Part shown: one piece after another, positions 15,367 to 23,671 of the stretch | Layout of the letters: each line of letters begins with the position of its first letter | Position numbering within the stretch: position 1 is the stretch's first letter | DNA from: Nitrospina sp052156635 | GTDB lineage: Bacteria > Nitrospinota > Nitrospinia > Nitrospinales > Nitrospinaceae | Assembly (NCBI RefSeq): GCF_052156635.1 | Contig: NZ_JBQKUO010000002.1 | Span: 372,001-436,000 of the forward strand | DNA: 64,000 nucleotides | Reading direction: 5' to 3' | Notes under the pieces: model-generated | Seen by the model: the letters and a program-made list of their open reading frames with translations, nothing else | Databases searched by the model: none | What the model was told of the DNA's origin: nothing | Program-made: the position numbers and the translations under genes

Positions 15367-16603
15367 AATGAGCAAGGGAAATACTAAAAAAGAAAAGCCT
15401 GTTTTCAGTTCCATCGAGGACGCCATCGAAGACGTCCGTCAGGGCAAAATGATCGTCATCGTCGATGACGAGGACAGGGAAAACGAAGGCGACCTGATGA
15501 TTGCGTCCGACTGCGTGACTCCGGAAGCGATCAATTTCATGGCCAAGTTCGGGCGGGGGTTGATCTGCCTGGCGATGACCGAGGAGCGGACGCAGGAGCT
15601 GGGTCTGCAAATGATGACGGGCGACAACCAGTCGCGCTTCGAAACGCCGTTCACGGTGTCCATCGACGCCAGAAACGGAATTTCCACCGGCATCTCCGCC
15701 GCCGACCGGGCGCACACCATCAAGGTGGCGATGGACCCGAAGGCGCGGCCGTACGATCTCGTCATTCCCGGTCATATTTTTCCCCTGCGCGCTCGGGAAG
15801 GCGGCGTTTTGGTGCGCGCCGGGCAGACGGAAGGTTCTGTGGACATGGCGCGGCTGGCGGGACTCACTCCTTCCGGCGTCATCTGCGAGATCATGAACGA
15901 CGATGGCACCATGGCGCGCGTGCCGGAACTCGCCAAGTTCTGCAAAAAACACGACCTCAAGATGGTCACCATCAAGGACCTGATGGAGTACCGGCTGAAC
16001 AGCGAGACGCTGGTCGAGGAGGTGGCGTCCACTCTGCTGCCCACCGAGTTCGGTGAATTTCAGGCGGTGGCGTTCCGCAACAAGCTGATCGACCAGGTGC
16101 ACATCGCGCTCATCAAAGGCGACATTCAAGAGGACGCACCGACGCTGGTGCGGGTGCATTCGCAGTGCCTCACCGGAGACGTGTTCGGTTCGTTCCGCTG
16201 TGATTGCGGTGAGCAGTTGTCGAAAGCGCTGGAGATGATCGAAAAGGAGGGCCGCGGTGTTCTTCTTTATCTCTATCAGGAGGGCCGCGGCATCGGCATC
16301 CTCAACAAGCTGAAAGCCTACGCCTTGCAGGACGAAGGGCAGGACACCGTGGAGGCCAACGCGTCTTTGGGATTCAAACCCGACTTGCGCGACTACGGCA
16401 TCGGTGCTCAAATTCTGCGGGCGCTGGGACTGGGCAAGATCCGCATCATGAGCAACAATCCGCGGAAGATTGTCGGGCTGGAGGCTTACGGACTGGAAAT
16501 GGTCGAACGCGTGCCGATCGAGGTGCAACCCAACAAGCAGAACATCCGTTACCTCAAGACCAAGCAGATGAAGATGGGTCATCTGATCAAAAACGTATTT
16601 TAA
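15353..16603 (+). CDS. ribBA: Bifunctional 3,4-dihydroxy-2-butanone-4-phosphate synthase / GTP cyclohydrolase II
   Basis: A 416-residue fusion. Residues about 18-215 are DHBP synthase (VIVDDEDRENEGDLMIAS, QSRFETPFTVSIDA). Residues about 220-416 are GTP cyclohydrolase II, with zinc-binding Cys272, Cys283 and Cys285 (CLTGDVFGSFRCDCGEQL) and the catalytic block YLYQEGRGIGILNKLKAY. Both substrates of the pathway are therefore made by one protein. Two in-frame ATGs are possible: 15353, overlapping ribE, and 15368, right after the ribE stop. The first is given here. ribH follows after nine bases. Confidence 0.95.
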   Translation: MDLSEMSKGNTKKEKPVFSSIEDAIEDVRQGKMIVIVDDEDRENEGDLMIASDCVTPEAINFMAKFGRGLICLAMTEERTQELGLQMMTGDNQSRFETPFTVSIDARNGISTGISAADRAHTIKVAMDPKARPYDLVIPGHIFPLRAREGGVLVRAGQTEGSVDMARLAGLTPSGVICEIMNDDGTMARVPELAKFCKKHDLKMVTIKDLMEYRLNSETLVEEVASTLLPTEFGEFQAVAFRNKLIDQVHIALIKGDIQEDAPTLVRVHSQCLTGDVFGSFRCDCGEQLSKALEMIEKEGRGVLLYLYQEGRGIGILNKLKAYALQDEGQDTVEANASLGFKPDLRDYGIGAQILRALGLGKIRIMSNNPRKIVGLEAYGLEMVERVPIEVQPNKQNIRYLKTKQMKMGHLIKNVF

Positions 16604-16612
16604 GGATCGAGC

Positions 16613-17077
16613 ATGCCGAACGTGTTGGAAGGAGATCTCAGCGGAGCGGGCCACAAGTACGGGATTGTGGTCAGCCGGTTCAACGATTTCATCACCGGCC
16701 GCCTGATGGACGGTGCGGTGGACGGACTGGTGCGCCACGGTGTGCAGGATGGAGACATTGATGTGATCCGCGTGCCCGGCGCGTTTGAAATCCCCATGGG
16801 CGCACGCAAGCTCGTGGCCCGCAACAAGTACGACGGAGTGATCTGCCTCGGTGCCGTGATCCGCGGCGCCACACCTCATTTCGATTTCGTCGCCGGCGAA
16901 GCCAGCAAGGGCGTCGGCGCTCTGGCAATGGAAGCGGATATCCCCGTCCTCTTTGGGGTGCTGACCACCAACACCATCGAGCAGGCGGTGGAGCGGGCCG
17001 GCGTCAAAAGCGGCAACAAGGGGTGGGAGACTGCCGTTGCCGCCATCGAAATGGTCAACCTTTACAGGCAATTGTAA
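16613..17077 (+). CDS. ribH: 6,7-Dimethyl-8-ribityllumazine synthase
   Basis: A 154-residue lumazine synthase of normal length. Family motifs are VVSRFNDFITGRLMDGA, VPGAFEIPMGA, LGAVIRGATPHFDFVAGEAS with the catalytic His, and PVLFGVLTTNTIEQA. It condenses the RibD/RibA product with DHBP. AAGGA lies six bases before the ATG. Its TAA is one base before the nusB start, so the riboflavin operon runs directly into nusB, a common bacterial arrangement. Confidence 0.96.
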   Translation: MPNVLEGDLSGAGHKYGIVVSRFNDFITGRLMDGAVDGLVRHGVQDGDIDVIRVPGAFEIPMGARKLVARNKYDGVICLGAVIRGATPHFDFVAGEASKGVGALAMEADIPVLFGVLTTNTIEQAVERAGVKSGNKGWETAVAAIEMVNLYRQL

Positions 17078-17078
17078 G

Positions 17079-17510
17079 ATGGGAAAGCGACGCTATTCGC
17101 GCGAACTGGTAGTGAAATTCCTCTACCTCGTGGACATGAACGAAGGCCCGGTGGCCGAGCAGCTTGAACAGTTCTGGGAACGCAACACCTGCCAGCCTGA
17201 AATCAAGCAGTACGCCGAAGACCTGCTCAATACCATCTTCAACAACAAAAAAGCAATCGACACCCTGCTGGAAAAATACAGCGATAACTGGACGTTGTCC
17301 CGCATGGCTGTGATCGACCGCAACCTTCTGCGGCTCGCCACCTGTGAAATCCTGTATGGCAATTCGGTGCCCCCCAAGGTCGCCATCGACGAGGCGGTGG
17401 AAATCGCAAAAAAATACGGTAGTGAAGACTCGCCCAATTTTATCAATGGTATACTTGATAGAGTCCTCAAGGAAAAATCAACCGTAGTCGAAACCACCAG
17501 CGAACGCTGA
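17079..17510 (+). CDS. nusB: Transcription antitermination factor NusB
   Basis: A 143-residue NusB. The basic N-terminus MGKRRYSRELVVKFLYLVDM and the C-terminal family block PPKVAIDEAVEIAKKYGSED are both present. NusB with NusE binds boxA RNA and supports rRNA antitermination. The open frame starts at 17037 inside ribH, but ATG 17079, one base after the ribH stop, gives the proper N-terminus. Confidence 0.93.
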   Translation: MGKRRYSRELVVKFLYLVDMNEGPVAEQLEQFWERNTCQPEIKQYAEDLLNTIFNNKKAIDTLLEKYSDNWTLSRMAVIDRNLLRLATCEILYGNSVPPKVAIDEAVEIAKKYGSEDSPNFINGILDRVLKEKSTVVETTSER

Positions 17511-17528
17511 TGACGTCCGGGTGCCTCT

Positions 17529-18257
17529 ATGAAATTTCTGATACTGTCCGATCTGCACAGCAACCTCGAATCGCTCAGCGCCTTCACCCGCATTCGTAAA
17601 AAAATCCCGCATGACAAAGTAGTCTGTTTGGGTGACCTGGTGGGCTACAACGCCAATCCGAACGAAATCGTGGACTGGGTGCGCGAGAACGCGGACCTGG
17701 CCCTTGCCGGCAACCATGATTACGCCGTGGTCGAAAAGACGGATACCAGCTACTTCAACCCCCATGCGCTCAAGGCCTGTGAATGGACCCGCGAAGCGCT
17801 GACCATGGACAACTTCAAGTACCTGCAATCGCTTCCGGCGATCGAGAAAAAATACCGCATCACCTGGGCTCATTCTTCCCCCTACGAACCGGAGGAGTGG
17901 CACTACATCACCAACCCCCACGACGGAGTGGAAAACTTTCCCGCGTTCGACACCCAGCTTTGTTTTGTCGGGCACACCCATCGGCCGCTGATTCTGAAAC
18001 AGGAGCCGGATGGCAATATCGAGGCCGGACTTTCCGATGTGTATGAACTGGAACCCGACAGCCGCTATATCATCAATGTGGGCAGTCTGGGTCAACCTCG
18101 GGATGGCAATCCGCAGGCGTCTTTTGTGTCGTACGATACCGAAACCAAAAGCGTCGAGTTCCACCGTTTTGACTACGAGGTGGAGTCCACTCAGGAAAAA
18201 ATTCACGAAGAAGGCCTTCCCACTTTCCTTGCCGACCGCCTGGCCGCAGGTGTCTGA
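17529..18257 (+). CDS. Calcineurin-type metallophosphoesterase
   Basis: A 242-residue metallophosphoesterase of the small YfcE-like group. All two-metal site motifs are visible: LSDLHSNLESL, VCLGDLVGYNANP, LAGNHDYAV, ITWAHSS and FVGHTHRPL, with INVGSLGQPRDG near the end. Relatives act on small phosphodiesters or phosphomonoesters; the substrate is unknown. It starts 18 bases after nusB and is probably the last gene of the riboflavin-nusB transcript. Confidence 0.85.
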   Translation: MKFLILSDLHSNLESLSAFTRIRKKIPHDKVVCLGDLVGYNANPNEIVDWVRENADLALAGNHDYAVVEKTDTSYFNPHALKACEWTREALTMDNFKYLQSLPAIEKKYRITWAHSSPYEPEEWHYITNPHDGVENFPAFDTQLCFVGHTHRPLILKQEPDGNIEAGLSDVYELEPDSRYIINVGSLGQPRDGNPQASFVSYDTETKSVEFHRFDYEVESTQEKIHEEGLPTFLADRLAAGV

Positions 18258-18276
18258 TAATCCGCAAGTTATAGCC

Positions 18277-18305
18277 TTGACCCGTTTTCCCGATGGTGGT
18301 ATAGT
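18277..18305 (+). promoter_or_regulatory. Sigma-70-type promoter upstream of the amidase gene
   Basis: TTGACC (18277-18282), 17 bases, then TATAGT (18300-18305) gives five of six matches at each box with ideal spacing. Transcription would begin near 18312, about 100 bases before the amidase start, leading toward amidase and der. Confidence 0.7.
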
Positions 18306-18409
18306 CAAAACGCCAATAAATTGAAGGGGTTAAATGACACCCTTCAGCGGTTGGATCTTTCCGGCACCTGGTGCCCTCATCAACCCCTCTGCGAGTGGGA
18401 ATACAGGCC

Positions 18410-19777
18410 ATGGCAAGGCAAACCTTTGTGATGGGGAGACTTGGAAAAGTTCTCCAGATTGCGGTGGTGGTGTGCCTCATGGTCGGGTGGTTACCCGGCC
18501 CTGCACTGTCCAAACCCAGTGCCGCCTCACCGGCCAACAGTCTTTACGACAACGCCAAGAAAGCCTATTACCAGCTTTTGGAAGACACCCAGCGTGTTCC
18601 CAACCGGGACGAATGGGTTTCTGTCATTCGCCTGTTTGAAAAGGTGCTGGTCACATACCCGCAGACCGAACTGGCTTACAAGGCCGCGTTCACAGTCGGT
18701 CGCCTGTATCAAAAGCTGGGTAAAAAACTGGATTCCGAATCCGATCTCAGGGAGGCGGGTCGGTACTACTCCCTGTTGCTCAAGGAGTATCCTGAAGGAC
18801 ATTTGAATGACGACAGCCTGTTTCATCTGGCCGGTCTCGATATGTACCGGAAGGATTACCAGGGTGCCCGGGAACGTCTGCAAAGTCTCCTGAAAAAGTA
18901 CCCGGAAGGCGACAGGGTGGAGGCTTCGCGCAAGGAATTAAAGCGGCTGGTGCGTTTGCTCACCAAGGCCCCGACAACGGAAACCACTCCCACTGACCCG
19001 GTCGAAATCAGCAACAAGGACTCACTCACCCCCGAAAAACCGGAAAACCTGGCCCCGGCGCTCGAAACGGTCGAGACGGAAAAAAACAAGCATGTGCCCC
19101 TGGTGGTGGTCGATGCCGGACATGGGGGTAAGGATCACGGCGCCATCGGCCATCACGGCTTGAGGGAAAAAGAGGTCAACCTCAACATTTCGAAAGAGGT
19201 TGCGGCGATCCTGACTAAACGTTACAAGTTTCGCGTGGTGCTGACCCGGGATGACGATCGTTTTATAGAGCTTGCAGACCGTGGCAAGATTGCCAACCAG
19301 AAAAACGCCGACCTGTTTGTTTCGATCCACGCCAACGCCGCACCGCACAAGGCCGCCCAGGGGATCGAAACCTATTACCTGGGGAGCGGCTCCACCGAGC
19401 AGGCGCGAGAAACCGCCGCCCGTGAAAACGGCAACCTGATTTATTCCGTTGCCGACGACGAAGTCCAGCAGATCCTCGCCAGCCTCATCAGCACCACCAA
19501 GATCAACGATTCCTCCAGGCTGGCTTCCAAGGTGCAAAAAATTCTTCACGGAAACATGGTTAAACACTACCGTGATGTGCATGATCTCGGTGTGAAGGAA
19601 GGTCCCTTTTTCGTCCTTCACGACACCAACATGCCCAGTATTCTGGTCGAGGTGGGGTTTGTCACCAACCAGCGTGAAGAAAAAAGGCTCGGATCGAAAG
19701 CCTATCAGAAGGCACTGGCAGAAGCCATCGCTCATGGCATCTACGAGTTTCTAAAAGAAAAAGCCCCTTCCATTTAA
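18410..19777 (+). CDS. Secreted N-acetylmuramoyl-L-alanine amidase with N-terminal TPR region
   Basis: A 455-residue protein. An N-terminal signal peptide (VLQIAVVVCLMVGWLPGPALS) is followed by a tetratricopeptide-like part (about 40-190: YPQTELAYKAAFTVGRLY, KEYPEGHLNDDSLFHLAG). A Thr/Pro-rich linker leads to an amidase_3 domain from about residue 230 to the end. Its zinc motifs are DAGHGGKDHGA, LREKEVNLN, VSIHANAAPH and SILVEVGFVTNQREE. It would cleave peptidoglycan stem peptides in the periplasm, as AmiA/B/C do during cell separation. ATG 18410 is used; ATG 18431 would also leave a good signal peptide. Confidence 0.88.
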   Translation: MARQTFVMGRLGKVLQIAVVVCLMVGWLPGPALSKPSAASPANSLYDNAKKAYYQLLEDTQRVPNRDEWVSVIRLFEKVLVTYPQTELAYKAAFTVGRLYQKLGKKLDSESDLREAGRYYSLLLKEYPEGHLNDDSLFHLAGLDMYRKDYQGARERLQSLLKKYPEGDRVEASRKELKRLVRLLTKAPTTETTPTDPVEISNKDSLTPEKPENLAPALETVETEKNKHVPLVVVDAGHGGKDHGAIGHHGLREKEVNLNISKEVAAILTKRYKFRVVLTRDDDRFIELADRGKIANQKNADLFVSIHANAAPHKAAQGIETYYLGSGSTEQARETAARENGNLIYSVADDEVQQILASLISTTKINDSSRLASKVQKILHGNMVKHYRDVHDLGVKEGPFFVLHDTNMPSILVEVGFVTNQREEKRLGSKAYQKALAEAIAHGIYEFLKEKAPSI

Positions 19778-19786
19778 GAGGCGGCC

Positions 19787-21118
19787 ATGCTTCCCCACGT
19801 CGCCATCGTCGGTCGTGCCAACGTCGGCAAATCCACCCTCTTCAACCGCATTACCCGTAGTAGGTCCGCAATTGTGTACAATATGCCGGGAGTCACCCGT
19901 GACCGCATGTACGGTCAGGCAGAGTGGAATGGAAAATCGTTTATGGTGATCGATACCGGCGGGATCGATCTGGCCGGGGACAGCTCCATCGAGTTGCAAG
20001 TTCGGGAACAGGGAGAGTTGGCGATTCGGGAAGCCGACGTCATCATCTTTGTGGTGGACGGACAGCAGGGGGTTTTACCGCAGGATCAGGAAGTGGTGGA
20101 ACTTCTCCGACGATCGGGAAAACCATTGTTTCTTGCGGTCAATAAAATCGACGATCCCGTCCATGAGGATAGAATCACCGATTTTTACGAGATGGGGGTA
20201 AGATTCACCATTCCGATTTCATCCGAGCATGATATAGGTATTTCCGATTTAATGGATAGGGTCACCGAAAAAATGGCCCTTCCGGCGGAAGAGCCGGATA
20301 TCGAATCTTCTGAAACGGGTGCCATCCGGGTGGCCATCGTGGGCAAACCCAACGCCGGAAAGTCTTCTATTATCAATAGACTTTTGAACTCCGACCGCTG
20401 CATCGTATCCGAAATACCCGGCACCACGCGCGACACGGTGGATCTTCCTCTTGAGTACGAGGGAAACTCTTTTGTTTTAATGGATACGGCGGGCATTCGA
20501 CGCAAGGGAAGAACCAGAAAAGTAGTTGAAAAGTTTAGTGTTATAATGGCATTGAAAGCACTCGAACGTTGCGATGTTGCCGTGCTGGTGATCGACGGCG
20601 CGGAGGGGGTTTCGGAACAGGATGCGACCATTGCAGGTTACGCTTTCGAGCGTGGAAAGGCCCTTTTACTGGCTGTAAACAAGTGGGACCTGGTGATAGA
20701 GAAGGGGCTTGAAAAGGACGAGATTGAAACCCGCGTTAGATTGAAATTGAAATTTCTCGATTTTGCTCCTATGATAAAAGTGTCGGCTAAAAGCGGATTC
20801 GGAATTCCTAACTTTTTTGGGCAGGTGCGGACGGTCTTTGATGAGTTCTCCCGAAAAATTCCTACGGGACGTCTCAATGATTGTATTCAAAGGGCAATCC
20901 AGAAAAACCCAATGAGCACGTTTAAGGGGAAATTTCTCAAAATTTATTACGCCACGCAGGTACGCAGTTGCCCACCGACGTTTGAATGCTTTGTCAATTT
21001 CCCGGAAGGCATTCACTTTTCTTACCAGCGTTACCTGATCAACAGCCTGAGAAAGGCTTTCGGCTTCTCGGGAACGCCGGTGCGGATGAAATTTTCCTCC
21101 CGCCATCAGGATGAATAG
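19787..21118 (+). CDS. der: Ribosome biogenesis GTPase Der (EngA)
   Basis: A 443-residue protein with the Der-specific pair of GTPase domains and a C-terminal KH-like domain. The first G domain has GRANVGKST and DTGGIDL; the second has GKPNAGKSS, DTAGIRRKGR and NKWDL. The C-terminus CFVNFPEGIHFSYQRYL is typical. Der acts in 50S subunit assembly. GAGGCGG precedes the ATG, and the gene follows the amidase by nine bases, so they are likely co-transcribed. Confidence 0.96.
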   Translation: MLPHVAIVGRANVGKSTLFNRITRSRSAIVYNMPGVTRDRMYGQAEWNGKSFMVIDTGGIDLAGDSSIELQVREQGELAIREADVIIFVVDGQQGVLPQDQEVVELLRRSGKPLFLAVNKIDDPVHEDRITDFYEMGVRFTIPISSEHDIGISDLMDRVTEKMALPAEEPDIESSETGAIRVAIVGKPNAGKSSIINRLLNSDRCIVSEIPGTTRDTVDLPLEYEGNSFVLMDTAGIRRKGRTRKVVEKFSVIMALKALERCDVAVLVIDGAEGVSEQDATIAGYAFERGKALLLAVNKWDLVIEKGLEKDEIETRVRLKLKFLDFAPMIKVSAKSGFGIPNFFGQVRTVFDEFSRKIPTGRLNDCIQRAIQKNPMSTFKGKFLKIYYATQVRSCPPTFECFVNFPEGIHFSYQRYLINSLRKAFGFSGTPVRMKFSSRHQDE

Positions 21119-21129
21119 GGGGCTTTGGA

Positions 21130-23547
21130 ATGAGTTTTACGGTACAAAAAGGCTACAACTTTCGTATCCTCGATACGGATGATTTTGGCCGTATCTGCTT
21201 CGGCTGCCCGCCGGGGGTGGTAAAAGATTTCTCCCAGCGTGAAGAAAGCCTTCCTTCCAAGTACGTTCTTCCGCTACGCACATTTGTGAATGGGACCAAC
21301 CGGTTCGATTTTGAATTCATTCTATACACTTACCTGTTCATAAAACCCGGAAGGCAGAAAGTTTCCATTTTCTGCACCGAGGACCAGAAGAACCGCTTCA
21401 AGGCGATTTTTGAAGAAACCCTGTTCGGTCCTAATTTCTACAACTTGCTTAAGGCAGAATTCCACCGGTTTGGGAGGGTGCACCACTTCTCAGCCGAGGA
21501 AAAGGAATATTACCTCCGTTTCATCGAAAAGCTTTCCAGGAATAAAAAACTGTGGAACACCTTTGAAAGCCAGCTTGCCAGGCACGTTCCCGATAGGGAC
21601 ATGCACGGCCGTATGGCCGACATCATAAGCGCCCTGCTGGAAAACGAGCGCTGGCTGGTCTCCAAGAAAATCAAAAATATGGAGCAGGCGTTTGCCCAGC
21701 ACTACGCCCGCTGCGCCCAGTTGAAAATTGAAATGGAGTTATTCGCTCTGGCCAAGGAAGAAGACCGCGAGGCGTTTCTTGAAAACGTGGCGGACTTCCA
21801 TGTCTTCGACAGTACGGGTGTGGTGGAAGTGAAGGGAGATGTTGACAAGCGCAAGAAACTCAAAATCCACCAGGTTCGCCCCTCAGAGTTTGAGGTGTAC
21901 CAGAACAACATCCTGCGTTGCCGGTTCGATATCGTCAACCTGGACCGTCACTCCGTTCCGACCCGAATTGAAAAAGCCGAAAAACCCTTCATGGGAGTGA
22001 CGTTTCTCGGTGTGGGTTCCGGTTTCACCCATAAGCGCCACAACAGTTGCATGATTGCCTGGTCGGAGGGAAAGGGAATCATGGTCGATGCCTTCAGCGA
22101 CAACGACCGCGCCATCGTTCAGCACGGAATCTCCGGGGAAGATGTGCCTTACATGTTCCTGACGCACATTCATTCCGACCACGATGCGGGATTCATCGAG
22201 AAAATCCTTTCCGGACAGCGTCTCAAGGTTTTGAGCAGCCGCATTATTTTCGAAAGTTTTCTGCGGAAGATTCAGGCGGTCACCCTGTTTCCGGTCGAAG
22301 TGCTGGAAAACTTGGTGGACTTCATCGAACTCGAGCCTTACAAAAAGACCAAGCTTCCCGGTTTCAAACGCACATTCATCGAGTTCGATTACGCGTTTCA
22401 CTCGATCCCCACCGGTCGCTTCAAATTGATCCACAAGGATGAAGACGGGAAAACCCGGACCATCGCGCATTCCGGCGACACCAAGTACGATCGGGATCTG
22501 GTGAACTCCTGGTACGAGCATGGCCACCTGTCTCCGGACCGGCGGGAGCAGATTCTTGGATTCATCTGGGATGCGGACCTCATCATGCATGATGTGGGAG
22601 GCGGCCCCATCCACACCGATTTTGAATCGCTCCTGCACCTGGATCCGGAGCTCGCGCGTAAAGTGATATTGGTTCACCACGACAGGGAACCCCCGGAACA
22701 CCCCTACATGCGCTCCGCACACGAGGGTCAGACCGAGGTGCTGATCAAGGGGCAGACGATTCCGGTCAAACCCAAGGTGGAGGACCTCAAGCATGCAGGA
22801 CTGTTCCGCAACACGCCGGAAAAGGAACTGGAAGACATCATCCAGCACTCGCAGGTACTGGAGTTCCAGGCGAACGACGTGGTGTTTGCCAAGGGGGATG
22901 TAGGCGATTCCTTTTATATCATCCTGGATGGGTTTGCCGAGATCATCCTGAACAAGCGAAAATCCATCATCTATGAAAAAGGCATGTTCTTCGGCGAACT
23001 CGCCATTTCCACCGAAAACCCACGGCGCCGCGCAACCGTGAAGGCCATGTCCCGGTTGATCCTGGTCCAGGTACCAAAGGAATACTACTCCCGGGTCAAG
23101 ATGCCGAAGATCACCGACGATTTCTACAAACTCGGCAACTTCTTCAACAGTTCCATCCGTCCGGGATTGGTGGCTTCCCTGGGAGAAGGGGACCTGGTGC
23201 AGTGGAGCAAGAATGAAAAGATATTTGAAAAGGGCATCCGCAAGGGAGATGTGTTTGTCATCCTTTCCGGGCAGGTCGAAATTCCAACCGATCGAAACGG
23301 AGAATCGGAAGGCGTGTTTCTTTCCAGCGGTGATGTCCTGGGTGAAATCACCTCGCAGGAACGCTCCATTCAAAAACTCCTTTGTGGCACGGATATGCCT
23401 AAAACTTCCAATGCCTTGGCGGCGAGCGACCGGGTTTCCGCCGTGCGCCTCAAATCCCAGCAGTTGAGTAAAATCTTCAAATCCTATCCCTCCTTCTTTG
23501 GCACGGTTTATCAGCGCATGAAAAAACTTCAAACTGTGCTATGCTAA
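21130..23547 (+). CDS. Metallo-beta-lactamase-fold hydrolase with two C-terminal cyclic-nucleotide-binding domains
   Basis: An 805-residue cytoplasmic protein with no signal or membrane segment. Residues 1-280 match no domain I recognise. Residues about 290-555 are an MBL-fold hydrolase: GVGSGFTHKRHNSC, the metal motif THIHSDHDAG (H345, H347, D349, H350), then AHSGDTKYDRDL and VHHDREPP. Residues about 561-665 are a Crp-like nucleotide-binding domain whose phosphate cassette FGELAISTENPRRRATV looks intact. Residues about 678-790 are a second, more divergent one (KNEKIFEKGIRKGDVFVIL, GDVLGEIT). It may be an MBL-fold enzyme gated by a cyclic nucleotide; substrate and ligand are unknown. It starts 11 bases after der. 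Confidence 0.8.
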   Translation: MSFTVQKGYNFRILDTDDFGRICFGCPPGVVKDFSQREESLPSKYVLPLRTFVNGTNRFDFEFILYTYLFIKPGRQKVSIFCTEDQKNRFKAIFEETLFGPNFYNLLKAEFHRFGRVHHFSAEEKEYYLRFIEKLSRNKKLWNTFESQLARHVPDRDMHGRMADIISALLENERWLVSKKIKNMEQAFAQHYARCAQLKIEMELFALAKEEDREAFLENVADFHVFDSTGVVEVKGDVDKRKKLKIHQVRPSEFEVYQNNILRCRFDIVNLDRHSVPTRIEKAEKPFMGVTFLGVGSGFTHKRHNSCMIAWSEGKGIMVDAFSDNDRAIVQHGISGEDVPYMFLTHIHSDHDAGFIEKILSGQRLKVLSSRIIFESFLRKIQAVTLFPVEVLENLVDFIELEPYKKTKLPGFKRTFIEFDYAFHSIPTGRFKLIHKDEDGKTRTIAHSGDTKYDRDLVNSWYEHGHLSPDRREQILGFIWDADLIMHDVGGGPIHTDFESLLHLDPELARKVILVHHDREPPEHPYMRSAHEGQTEVLIKGQTIPVKPKVEDLKHAGLFRNTPEKELEDIIQHSQVLEFQANDVVFAKGDVGDSFYIILDGFAEIILNKRKSIIYEKGMFFGELAISTENPRRRATVKAMSRLILVQVPKEYYSRVKMPKITDDFYKLGNFFNSSIRPGLVASLGEGDLVQWSKNEKIFEKGIRKGDVFVILSGQVEIPTDRNGESEGVFLSSGDVLGEITSQERSIQKLLCGTDMPKTSNALAASDRVSAVRLKSQQLSKIFKSYPSFFGTVYQRMKKLQTVLC

Positions 23548-23671
23548 GACCCTTGAAAGCTTAAGGGACAGTCTCTAAAATAGCCGCAAACTCGCGCTCA
23601 TTGCAGGATTGGGTTCCGCCTGAGTCCTGGTGGAAGCCCGTGCTCCAGCAGATGATGATAAGGGGGGAGCT

